Assembly: GCA_016705575.1 (NCBI GenBank)
Contig: JADIXX010000001.1
Location: 186,001-250,000, forward strand
DNA length: 64,000 bases
Reading direction: 5' to 3'
DNA from: Candidatus Aalborgicola defluviihabitans
Lineage (GTDB): Bacteria > Pseudomonadota > Gammaproteobacteria > Burkholderiales > Burkholderiaceae_C
Positions 33,392-41,888 of the stretch are shown in pieces. The notes beneath the pieces are model-generated. The model had not been told where the DNA came from, ran no database searches, and was given only the letters and a program-made list of their open reading frames with translations. The translations under genes were made by a program, and so were the position numbers. Numbering within the stretch: position 1 is the stretch's first letter; each line of letters starts with the position of its first letter.

Positions 33392-34000
33392 ATGACAATA
33401 TATTCTGTTCCGCCCGAAACCACGCGTGATGCGGTGGTGGCTGCGTTGGGTGACAAGGTCAAGAGCATCGCGGTCGCCCTGGGTGAGGTTACGTTGGTGG
33501 TTTCCGCTGCCAACTACCACGCTTGTGCCGAAGCGCTTCGCAGTGATCCCCGTTGCCAGTTCGAGCAAATGATCGATCTGTGTGGTGTCGATTACTCCGA
33601 ATATCCGGAAGGAACACCTGACGGTTTGCGGTTTTGTGTCGTGTTGCACCTGTTGTCGGTTTCACTGAACCAGCGCGTGCGACTCAAGGTATTTGCTGCA
33701 GACGATCTGGCGCCCATGTTGCCCACCGTGACGAATATCTGGAGCGGTGCCAATTGGTTTGAGCGTGAAGCGTTCGATCTTTTTGGCATCGTGTTTAATG
33801 GGCACGACGATTTGCGTCGCATTCTGACGGACTATGGTTTTATCGGGCATCCATTTCGCAAGGACTTCCCGTGCTTTGGGCATGTGGAAATGCGGTTTGA
33901 TGCTGAGCTGGGCCGGGTGGTTTATCAGCCGGTAACGATTGAAGAACGCCAGAACGTGCCGCGCGTGGTTCGTGAAGACAACTATGGGGGCCTGCAGTAA
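33392..34000 (+). CDS. nuoC: NADH-quinone oxidoreductase subunit C
   Basis: 202 residues, 30-kDa subunit of the peripheral arm. The family signature EREAFDLFGIVFNGHDDLRR and YGFIGHPFRKDFP are both present. Separate from nuoD, unlike the fused nuoCD of enterobacteria. Confidence 0.97.
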   Translation: MTIYSVPPETTRDAVVAALGDKVKSIAVALGEVTLVVSAANYHACAEALRSDPRCQFEQMIDLCGVDYSEYPEGTPDGLRFCVVLHLLSVSLNQRVRLKVFAADDLAPMLPTVTNIWSGANWFEREAFDLFGIVFNGHDDLRRILTDYGFIGHPFRKDFPCFGHVEMRFDAELGRVVYQPVTIEERQNVPRVVREDNYGGLQ

Positions 34001-34012
34001 GCAGTTGAGTGC

Positions 34013-35266
34013 ATGGCTGAGATAAAAAACTACACCCTCAATTTTGGACCGCAGCACCCGGCGGCGCACGGCGTTTTGCGCCTGGTCCTTGAGCTCGACG
34101 GCGAGGTGATCCAGCGTGCGGATCCGCACATTGGGCTGTTGCACCGTGCGACTGAAAAACTGGCCGAAAGCAAAACGTATTTGCAAAGTCTTCCCTATAT
34201 GGACCGGCTCGATTACGTGTCCATGATGTGTAACGAGCAGGCCTATTGCTTGGCCATCGAAAAATTGCTGGGGCTCGAAGTGCCAATTCGGGCGCAATAC
34301 ATCCGCGTGATGTTTGCCGAAATTACGCGGCTAATGAACCACCTGCTTTGGGTTGGCGCCCACGCGATTGACAACGGTGCAATGACCGTAATGCTTTATG
34401 CGTTCCGCGAACGGGAAGATCTGATGGATGCCTATGAGGCCGTCAGCGGTGCCAGAATGCATGCAGCCTACATTCGTCCCGGTGGTGTGTATCGCGATCT
34501 GCCGGACGTCATGCCGACGCACCAGTCCAACAAAGTACGTAGCGCCAAGTCAACCGAGCGGTTGAATAGCAACCGTGGTGGCAGCTTGCTGGATTTCATT
34601 GATGATTTCACAAGCCGGTTTCCGACCTATCTGGCGGAGTACCACACGCTTTTGACGGATAACCGGATCTGGAAGCAGCGCACGGTTGGTATTGGCGTCG
34701 TTACTGCGGAGCGTGCGCTGAATCTGGGATTCACTGGCCCTATGTTGCGTGGCTCTGGCGTGGCCTGGGATTTGCGCAAACAACAGCCGTATGAGGTTTA
34801 TGACCAGCTGGATTTTGATATTCCTGTTGGTAAGACTGGGGATACCTACGACCGATATCTCGTTCGCATGGAAGAGATGAAGCAGTCCAACCGCATCATT
34901 AAGCAATGTGTGGATTGGTTGCGGGTCAATCCCGGTCCTGTCATTACAGACAACCACAAGGTTGCACCGCCGGATCGCGAATCCATGAAGACCAACATGG
35001 AAGACTTGATTCACCATTTCAAGTTGTTCACTGAAGGTTTTCGCGTACCGAAGGGCGAAGCTTACGCCGCCATTGAGCATCCCAAAGGTGAATTCGGTAT
35101 CTACATCATTAGTGACGGCGCCAATAAGCCTTACAGGATGAAGATTCGTCCGCCGGCGTTTGTGCACCTTGCGGCGCTGGATGAAATGGGCAAGGGTCAC
35201 ATGATTGCGGATGCCGTGTCCATTATCGGCACTATGGATATTGTGTTTGGGGAAGTGGACCGATGA
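34013..35266 (+). CDS. nuoD: NADH-quinone oxidoreductase subunit D
   Basis: 417 residues, the 49-kDa subunit that forms the quinone site with NuoB. GPQHPAAHGVLRLVLELDGE at the start holds the conserved HxxxH loop, and DYVSMMCNEQAYCLAIEKLL and GDTYDRYLVRMEEM follow. The stop overlaps the nuoE start by 4 bases. Confidence 0.98.
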   Translation: MAEIKNYTLNFGPQHPAAHGVLRLVLELDGEVIQRADPHIGLLHRATEKLAESKTYLQSLPYMDRLDYVSMMCNEQAYCLAIEKLLGLEVPIRAQYIRVMFAEITRLMNHLLWVGAHAIDNGAMTVMLYAFREREDLMDAYEAVSGARMHAAYIRPGGVYRDLPDVMPTHQSNKVRSAKSTERLNSNRGGSLLDFIDDFTSRFPTYLAEYHTLLTDNRIWKQRTVGIGVVTAERALNLGFTGPMLRGSGVAWDLRKQQPYEVYDQLDFDIPVGKTGDTYDRYLVRMEEMKQSNRIIKQCVDWLRVNPGPVITDNHKVAPPDRESMKTNMEDLIHHFKLFTEGFRVPKGEAYAAIEHPKGEFGIYIISDGANKPYRMKIRPPAFVHLAALDEMGKGHMIADAVSIIGTMDIVFGEVDR

Positions 35267-35751
35267 TTTCCAATGAAACCAAGTTGCGATTTGACCGCGA
35301 GGTAGCCAAGTACCCAGCAGATCAGAAGCAATCAGCCGTCATGGCCTGTTTGGCCATCGTTCAACAGGAATTGGGGCACGTGAGCTCCGATAGTGAACGT
35401 TTGGTTGCTGAGTACCTGGGCATGGCGCCAATAGCTGTGCACGAAGTGACTTCGTTTTACAACATGTACAACCAACGTCCCGTTGGGAAATACAAGCTCA
35501 ATGTTTGTACCAATTTGCCCTGCCAACTGCGTGATGGCGTGAGTACGTTGCAGTATCTGGAAAAGAAGCTGGGTATCTCCATGGGTGAAACCACGCCGGA
35601 TGGCCTGTTCACACTACAGCAAAGCGAGTGTTTGGGTGCATGTGCAGACTCCCCCGTCATGCTGGTAAATGACCGCTCCATGTGCAGCTTTATGACACCC
35701 GAAAAATTGGACCAGTTGGTCGACGGCTTGCGAGCGGCGGGAGGCAAATGA
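35263..35751 (+). CDS. nuoE: NADH-quinone oxidoreductase subunit E
   Basis: 162 residues, 24-kDa thioredoxin-like subunit with cluster N1a. The [2Fe-2S] ligands lie in VCTNLPCQL (C-x4-C) and ECLGACADSP (C-x3-C). It overlaps nuoD and nuoF by 4 bases each, pointing to coupled translation. Confidence 0.97.
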   Translation: MISNETKLRFDREVAKYPADQKQSAVMACLAIVQQELGHVSSDSERLVAEYLGMAPIAVHEVTSFYNMYNQRPVGKYKLNVCTNLPCQLRDGVSTLQYLEKKLGISMGETTPDGLFTLQQSECLGACADSPVMLVNDRSMCSFMTPEKLDQLVDGLRAAGGK

Positions 35752-37103
35752 TGACGGCGCAGCATATCCTGTCCCAATTTCGCGCCACTGGCGCGCAAAC
35801 CTGTTTCCATGGCCGTCACATCAACTCGCAAATTCTTGCTGATCTGAATGGTGCGAATTGGCGCCTGAAGGACTATGTGGCGCGTGGTGGATATCAGGCG
35901 TTGCGCAAAGTGCTGGGAATTGATGCTGCGGAGGCCATGACCCAGGATCAAGTGATCGCTACGGTCAAGGAATCCGCGCTGCGCGGACGTGGTGGCGCCG
36001 GTTTCCCAACGGGTTTGAAGTGGAGCTTTATGCCCCGCCAGTTCCCCGGCCAGAAGTATCTGGTTTGCAACTCGGACGAGGGTGAACCCGGTACTTGCAA
36101 AGACCGCGACATCTTGGAATTCAATCCGCACATTGTGATTGAAGGGATGGCAATTGCCGCCTACGCCATGGGTATTTCGGTTGGCTACAACTACATTCAT
36201 GGTGAAATCTTTTCGGCGTACGATCGTTTCGAAGAAGCGCTTGCAGAAGCGCGTGCGGCCGGGTTGCTTGGTGACAATATCTTGGGCAGTAGCTTCAGTT
36301 TCCAATTGCATGCGGCCCATGGATTTGGTGCTTACATTTGCGGCGAGGAAACCGCATTGCTGGAATCGCTGGAAGGCAAAAAGGGCCAACCCCGCTTCAA
36401 GCCGCCTTTCCCCGCCAGTTTCGGTTTATATGGAAAGCCCACCACCATCAACAACACCGAGACGTTTGCTGCGGTGCCATGGATCATTCGCAATGGTGGA
36501 CAGGCTTATTTGGAGTGCGGCAAGCCTAATAACGGCGGCACCAAGATTTACTCGGTCAGTGGTGACGTGGAACTGCCAGGCAACTTTGAAGTTCCCATGG
36601 GAACACCTTTCTCCAAGTTGTTGGAATTGGCGGGTGGCGTGCGCGCCGGACGCCAGTTAAAGGCCGTCATTCCTGGCGGTTCTTCTTCGCCCATATTGCC
36701 TGCGTCCATCATGATGGATTGCACGATGGATTACGACTCGATAGCCAAAGCTGGCTCCATGCTGGGTTCGGGCGCGGTGATTGTGCTGGACGACAGCCGC
36801 TGCATGGTGAAAAGCCTGCAACGTCTGAGCTACTTCTACATGCATGAGTCATGTGGTCAATGCACGCCGTGTCGCGAAGGAACGGGTTGGCTTTCACGCG
36901 TGGTGGACCGTATCGAAAATGGACAGGGTCGCCCTGCAGATATGGATCTGCTCGACAGCGTGGCGTCCGACATCATGGGGCGCACGATTTGTGCTTTGGG
37001 TGATGCCGCAGCCATGCCGGTGCGCGCCATGATCAAACATTTCAGACCCGAATTTGAGTACCACGTTGAGCATAAGACCTGCATGGTCCCAGCCTACGTT
37101 TGA
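35748..37103 (+). CDS. nuoF: NADH-quinone oxidoreductase subunit F
   Basis: 451 residues from the first of two adjacent ATG codons at 35748, preceded by GGGAGG; the longer frame upstream overlaps nuoE. NADH and FMN site: RGRGGAGFPTGLKWSFM and CNSDEGEPGTCKDRD, GAYICGEETALLESLEG. Cluster N3 ligands: ESCGQCTPCREGTGW and a later TICALGD. It takes hydride from NADH at the tip of complex I. Confidence 0.98.
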   Translation: MMTAQHILSQFRATGAQTCFHGRHINSQILADLNGANWRLKDYVARGGYQALRKVLGIDAAEAMTQDQVIATVKESALRGRGGAGFPTGLKWSFMPRQFPGQKYLVCNSDEGEPGTCKDRDILEFNPHIVIEGMAIAAYAMGISVGYNYIHGEIFSAYDRFEEALAEARAAGLLGDNILGSSFSFQLHAAHGFGAYICGEETALLESLEGKKGQPRFKPPFPASFGLYGKPTTINNTETFAAVPWIIRNGGQAYLECGKPNNGGTKIYSVSGDVELPGNFEVPMGTPFSKLLELAGGVRAGRQLKAVIPGGSSSPILPASIMMDCTMDYDSIAKAGSMLGSGAVIVLDDSRCMVKSLQRLSYFYMHESCGQCTPCREGTGWLSRVVDRIENGQGRPADMDLLDSVASDIMGRTICALGDAAAMPVRAMIKHFRPEFEYHVEHKTCMVPAYV

Positions 37104-37115
37104 GTGAGCTCCAAG

Positions 37116-39269
37116 ATGATTGAAATCGAACTCGACGGCAAGAAGGTTGACATTGTTGAAGGCAGCATGATCATGCATGCGGCTGAAAAAGCAGGAACCT
37201 ACATTCCCCACTTCTGTTACCACAAGAAGCTGAGCATTGCGGCCAGTTGCCGTATGTGCTTGGTGGACGTGGAGAAGATGCCAAAGCCAATGCCTGCGTG
37301 TGCAACACCGGTAACCCAGGGTATGGTGGTCCGCACCAAGAGCGACAAGGCGGTCAAGGCGCAGAAGTCGGTGATGGAATTCTTGCTGATCAACCACCCA
37401 CTGGATTGCCCTATTTGTGACCAGGGTGGTGAGTGCCAGTTGCAAGATCTCGCAGTTGGCTACGGCGCAAGCACATCGCGTTACGAAGAAGAAAAGCGTG
37501 TTGTATTTCACAAGGATGTCGGCCCCCTGATCTCCATGGAGGAGATGACCCGTTGCATTCACTGCACACGCTGTGTGCGTTTTGGCCAGGAAATTGGCGG
37601 TGTGATGGAATTCGGCATGTCGAATCGCGGTGAACATGCCGCGATTGAGACTTTTGTTGGTCAGAGTGTCGACTCTGAACTGTCCGGCAATATGATTGAC
37701 ATTTGCCCGGTTGGAGCATTGACGAGCAAGCCCTTTCGCTACAGTGCTCGCACTTGGGAGCTGTCACGTCGCAAATCAGTGAGCCCACATGACTCCACAG
37801 GGGCCAACCTGATTATTCAGGTCAAGAATAACAAGGTGATGCGAGTGGTTCCACTGGAGAATGATGCGGTTAATGAATGCTGGATTGCGGACCGTGATCG
37901 CTTCTCCTATGAAGCCCTGAACAGTGAAGAGCGTCTGACAACCCCGATGCTCAAGCAAGGTGGTGTTTGGAACAGTGTGGACTGGAAGACTGCGCTGGAA
38001 TATGTTGCCCATGGTTTGGAGAATATTAAATCGGCGCACGGTGCTGCGTCGATTGGAGCTTTGGTAAGCCCGCACAGCACGCTGGAGGAACTGTATCTGG
38101 CCGGGGCTTTGGTTCGCGGCTTGGGCAGTGAAAATGTCGACTATCGAATGCGTAATGCTGAGTTCGAACCTGTTCAGGCTGGTGCGCGCTGGTTGGGGAT
38201 GCCGATTGCAACCTTGTCTTCTCTGCAACGCGTTCTGGTTGTAGGCTCCAATCTTCGCAAGGACCACCCTCTGTTTGCGCAACGTGTTCGTCAGGCCGCT
38301 CGTGTTGGATGCGAGGTCAATGTGGTTGGAGCTGGTTCTGTGAATTGGGCCATGTCCGTTCGCAACACAGTATCCGTAACAGCTGCAGAGTGGATTCAAG
38401 CTTTGGCGGATATCGCTACCGCCATCGCGGTGGCAAAAGGTGTTGCCGCTCCACAGTCTGGCAATGTGACGGAAATCGCAAAGAAAATTGCCCAGTCGTT
38501 AATGGGTGGTGAACGCAAAGCGGTGCTGCTAGGCAATGCCGCAGCTCACCATGCACAGGCTTCTCAGCTGCTCATTTTGGCCAATTGGATTGGTGACCAA
38601 ACGGGTGCTTCGGTTGGTTACTTGACTGAAGCAGCCAACACTGTCGGGGCGCAATTGGTGAACGCGCTTCCTGGCGCAGGCGGTCTAAATGCTGGACAAA
38701 TGTTGTCTGGTGGTGTCAAAGCGCTTGTGTTACTGAACACCGAACCAGAGTTTGATTCAGCCGCTGGTGTACTAGCGTCAAAGGTGTTGAAGCAATGCGA
38801 GATGGTTGTGACCCTGAGTCCGTTCAAAGCGAATATGGAATTCAGCGATGTTTTGCTGCCTATCGCGCCATTTACCGAGACTCCTGGTACGTTTGTCAAT
38901 GCTGAAGGACGTGTGCAGAGTTTCTATGCGGTTGTTAAGCCATTGGGTGAAGCGCGTCCTGCCTGGAAAGTTTTGCGTACCTTGGCCAATATCCTGGACC
39001 TGCCGGGTTTCGAATTTGAGTCCGCGCAGGAGATTTTGGAACACACGCATTTGCAAAGCGCAGGCGAGATATCTACACATGCGCCGTCCGAGCGGTTGAG
39101 TAACGACTGTGGGACAGAGTCAACAAACGCTGCAAGCATGATCGGGGAGCCCTGTGTGGCCGCGATTTATCAGTTAGACAGTATTGTTCGTCGCTCGACG
39201 TCGCTGCAACTGACAGCGGATGGTCGTGCAGCGGGAACACTGCAATCTGAAGCGGGAGTGGTCGCATGA
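37116..39269 (+). CDS. nuoG: NADH-quinone oxidoreductase subunit G
   Basis: 717 residues from the ATG at 37116 (MIEIELDGKK, the usual start); a GTG at 37104 would add four residues. Iron-sulfur ligands: CYHKKLSIAASCRMC with a later C (N1b), H and cysteines in CPICDQGGECQLQ (N5), and CIHCTRCVRF with CPVGAL (N4). The segment after SRRKSVSP lacks the extra cysteines that bind N7 in enterobacteria, as expected for this lineage. The molybdopterin-like C-terminal domain carries no cofactor ligands that I can see. Confidence 0.97.
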   Translation: MIEIELDGKKVDIVEGSMIMHAAEKAGTYIPHFCYHKKLSIAASCRMCLVDVEKMPKPMPACATPVTQGMVVRTKSDKAVKAQKSVMEFLLINHPLDCPICDQGGECQLQDLAVGYGASTSRYEEEKRVVFHKDVGPLISMEEMTRCIHCTRCVRFGQEIGGVMEFGMSNRGEHAAIETFVGQSVDSELSGNMIDICPVGALTSKPFRYSARTWELSRRKSVSPHDSTGANLIIQVKNNKVMRVVPLENDAVNECWIADRDRFSYEALNSEERLTTPMLKQGGVWNSVDWKTALEYVAHGLENIKSAHGAASIGALVSPHSTLEELYLAGALVRGLGSENVDYRMRNAEFEPVQAGARWLGMPIATLSSLQRVLVVGSNLRKDHPLFAQRVRQAARVGCEVNVVGAGSVNWAMSVRNTVSVTAAEWIQALADIATAIAVAKGVAAPQSGNVTEIAKKIAQSLMGGERKAVLLGNAAAHHAQASQLLILANWIGDQTGASVGYLTEAANTVGAQLVNALPGAGGLNAGQMLSGGVKALVLLNTEPEFDSAAGVLASKVLKQCEMVVTLSPFKANMEFSDVLLPIAPFTETPGTFVNAEGRVQSFYAVVKPLGEARPAWKVLRTLANILDLPGFEFESAQEILEHTHLQSAGEISTHAPSERLSNDCGTESTNAASMIGEPCVAAIYQLDSIVRRSTSLQLTADGRAAGTLQSEAGVVA

Positions 39270-40348
39270 TTGATGCAATATATAACTTCGGGCTGGGCCT
39301 GACTGCGCAAGCGTGGTGGGTGGAGTTGGCTTGGCCTATTGTGTGGGCGTTGCTCAAGATTTTGCCGGTTCTGGCGGTTGTTTTGACTGCCGTCACGTAT
39401 GCCACCTTGTGGGAACGAAAAGTGTTGGGTTGGGCGCAGATTCGCCTGGGCCCGAACCGTGTCGGTCCGTGGGGGCTATTGCAACCTATTGCTGATGCGT
39501 TGAAGTTGATGACCAAGGAGATTGTTCGTCCTGCAGCGTCAGATAAATTCCTCTTTTATCTTGGCCCCGTCATGTGCGTGGCGCCTGCGCTGACGGCTTG
39601 GGCCGTTATTCCCTTTGGTCCGGAAGTGGCAGTGGCCAATCTTAATGCGGGGCTACTGTTTTTGATGGCCGTCGCATCGATGGAAGTGTACGGGGTCATT
39701 ATTTCGGGATGGTCTTCAAACTCCAAATACGCATTCCTGGGGGCCATGCGTGCCTCCGCCCAGATGGTGAGCTATGAAATCGCCATGGGATTTTGCTTTT
39801 TGGTCGTGCTGATGGTTTCTTCCAGCCTCAACATGTCGGACATCGTGGCGGGGCAGGCAAAAGGCCATTTTGCTGAAATGGGCCTCAATTTCCTGTCGTG
39901 GAATTGGCTACCGCTGTTACCCATAATTGTCATCTTTTTTGTATCGGGTTTGGCCGAAACCAACCGAACACCTTTTGACGTGATCGAGGGCGAATCGGAA
40001 ATCGTTGCCGGGCATATGGTTGAGTATTCGGGCATGTCATGGGCCATGTTCCAGATGGCTGAATATGCGAATATTTGGTTGATTTCGATCCTGACAACAA
40101 CAATGTTTTTTGGTGGCTGGATGTCACCGATTGATAGCGCACTGTTTAACTGGATCCCGGGTTGGATCTGGCTTGGTTTAAAAACCTTTTTTGTCATGAC
40201 GGTTTTCATTTGGGTCCGCGTGACTTTTCCACGGTTCCGTTACGACCAGATCATGCGCTTGGGCTGGAAAATATTCATTCCCGTGACATTGGTTTGGTTG
40301 GTATTCATTGGGGTGTGGATGCAAACTCCTTGGAACATTTGGAAGTAA
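39266..40348 (+). CDS. nuoH: NADH-quinone oxidoreductase subunit H
   Basis: 360 residues, membrane subunit joining the peripheral arm to the proton-pumping arm (ND1). KVLGWAQIRLGPNRVGPWG and the charged loop ETNRTPFDVIEGESEIVAGH are diagnostic. Overlaps nuoG by 4 bases. Confidence 0.98.
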   Translation: MIDAIYNFGLGLTAQAWWVELAWPIVWALLKILPVLAVVLTAVTYATLWERKVLGWAQIRLGPNRVGPWGLLQPIADALKLMTKEIVRPAASDKFLFYLGPVMCVAPALTAWAVIPFGPEVAVANLNAGLLFLMAVASMEVYGVIISGWSSNSKYAFLGAMRASAQMVSYEIAMGFCFLVVLMVSSSLNMSDIVAGQAKGHFAEMGLNFLSWNWLPLLPIIVIFFVSGLAETNRTPFDVIEGESEIVAGHMVEYSGMSWAMFQMAEYANIWLISILTTTMFFGGWMSPIDSALFNWIPGWIWLGLKTFFVMTVFIWVRVTFPRFRYDQIMRLGWKIFIPVTLVWLVFIGVWMQTPWNIWK

Positions 40349-40354
40349 TTCGAG

Positions 40355-40894
40355 ATGCCTATGCCTATGCCAACAACGCCGACTGCTAATACACCCGCAG
40401 TGAGTGAGTTCTCGTTGAAAGATTTTCTTTCCAGTTTTCTTTTGGTCGAGTTATTCAAAGGGATGGCGCTCACAGGCAAATATGCCTTTAAAAGCAAGAT
40501 CACGCTGGAATACCCCGAAGAAAAAACACCACAGTCTCCGCGATTCCGTGGGTTGCATGCTTTGCGCCGGTACGAAAACGGTGAAGAGCGGTGCATCGCT
40601 TGTAAGTTGTGCGAAGCAGTTTGTCCTGCGATGGCGATCACGATTGAGTCGGATGTTCGGGCAGATGGGTCTCGTCGTACCACGCGGTATGACATTGATT
40701 TGACAAAGTGTATTTTCTGTGGTTTCTGCGAAGAAAGCTGCCCAGTGGACTCCATCGTCGAAACCCATATTTTTGAGTACCACGGTGAAAAGCGTGGGGA
40801 TCTCTACTTTACAAAGGACATGCTGCTGGCGGTCGGCGATCGTTACGAACGTGAGATTGCAGCAAGCAGGCAGGCAGACGCCAAATATCGTTGA
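40355..40894 (+). CDS. nuoI: NADH-quinone oxidoreductase subunit I
   Basis: 179 residues, TYKY subunit with clusters N6a and N6b: ligands CIACKLCEAVCP and CIFCGFCEESCP. The N-terminus carries a Met/Pro/Thr-rich extension of about 15 residues (MPMPMPTTPTANTP) before the amphipathic start; an internal start cannot be excluded. Confidence 0.97.
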   Translation: MPMPMPTTPTANTPAVSEFSLKDFLSSFLLVELFKGMALTGKYAFKSKITLEYPEEKTPQSPRFRGLHALRRYENGEERCIACKLCEAVCPAMAITIESDVRADGSRRTTRYDIDLTKCIFCGFCEESCPVDSIVETHIFEYHGEKRGDLYFTKDMLLAVGDRYEREIAASRQADAKYR

Positions 40895-40919
40895 AATGCT
40901 GCAAGAAAGAATTTGAATC

Positions 40920-41576
40920 ATGAGCGTTACGACTGGCTTGTTCTATCTGTTTTCAACCATCATGCTGGTGGCTGCGTTTCGTGTAATTACGGCGCGCAAC
41001 CCAGTTCATGCGGTTTTGTTTTTGGTCCTAACCTTTTTTCAAGCCTCCATGATCTGGATGCTGCTCAAGGCAGAGTTTCTATCACTCATACTGATTTTGG
41101 TGTACGTCGGTGCGGTGATGGTCCTATTTTTGTTTGTCGTCATGATGGTTGACGTCAAAACTGAAGAGTTGCGTGTGGGTTTTTGGAAGCATTTTCCCGT
41201 CGCTGCCCTGGTTGGCGTGTTGATTGCCCTTGAAATGGCAACCGTTCTGATGGGTGGTTTCAGAGTCACGGAAGGTCCGAACGAAGTAATTGCAATGGTA
41301 CCCGGCGCGCCCAGGGTGTCGGATGCAAAAGAGTTGGGGAAGTTGCTGTACACGCAGTATCTATATCCGCTTGAGGTTGCCGCTGCCATTTTGCTGGTAG
41401 CCATGATTGCGGCGATTGCCTTGACACTGCGGTCGCGTAAGGACACCCGATATGTCAATCCTTACGATCAGGTACGCGTCAAGGCGCGGGATCGTTTGCA
41501 AGTGTTGAAAATGGTATCGACCAAAGCCCCGCCAGTCTCGGCGCCCGCAGTCTCAAGCGAGGGGGAACAAAAATGA
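40920..41576 (+). CDS. nuoJ: NADH-quinone oxidoreductase subunit J
   Basis: 218 residues, ND6-like subunit with five membrane helices; VYVGAVMVLFLFVVMM is the conserved helix with the pi-bulge region. The tail after YVNPYDQVRVKARDR is long and rich in Ala, Pro and Val. The stop overlaps nuoK by 4 bases. Confidence 0.96.
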   Translation: MSVTTGLFYLFSTIMLVAAFRVITARNPVHAVLFLVLTFFQASMIWMLLKAEFLSLILILVYVGAVMVLFLFVVMMVDVKTEELRVGFWKHFPVAALVGVLIALEMATVLMGGFRVTEGPNEVIAMVPGAPRVSDAKELGKLLYTQYLYPLEVAAAILLVAMIAAIALTLRSRKDTRYVNPYDQVRVKARDRLQVLKMVSTKAPPVSAPAVSSEGEQK

Positions 41577-41881
41577 CTTTGACATTAGGGCACTTTCTCA
41601 CTTTGGGTGCGATCCTCTTTGCGCTCTCGGTAATTGGTATTTTCTTGAATCGACGCAACCTGATTGTTTTGTTGATGGCTATCGAGTTGATGCTATTGGC
41701 TGTGAACACCAATTTTGTGGCGTTCTCCCATTACCTGCACGACATGAATGGGCAGATATTCGTTTTCTTCATCTTGACGGTGGCAGCTGCTGAATCCGCT
41801 ATTGGTTTGGCCATTCTGGTTCTGCTGTTTCGCAATCGCTCCAGCATTAGCGTGGACGACCTCAACACGCTCAAGGGTTAA
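41573..41881 (+). CDS. nuoK: NADH-quinone oxidoreductase subunit K
   Basis: 102 residues, ND4L-like with three membrane helices. The conserved acidic residues are in LLMAIELMLLAVN and VAAAESAIGLAIL. Standard length. Confidence 0.97.
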   Translation: MTLTLGHFLTLGAILFALSVIGIFLNRRNLIVLLMAIELMLLAVNTNFVAFSHYLHDMNGQIFVFFILTVAAAESAIGLAILVLLFRNRSSISVDDLNTLKG

Positions 41882-41888
41882 TTAAGAT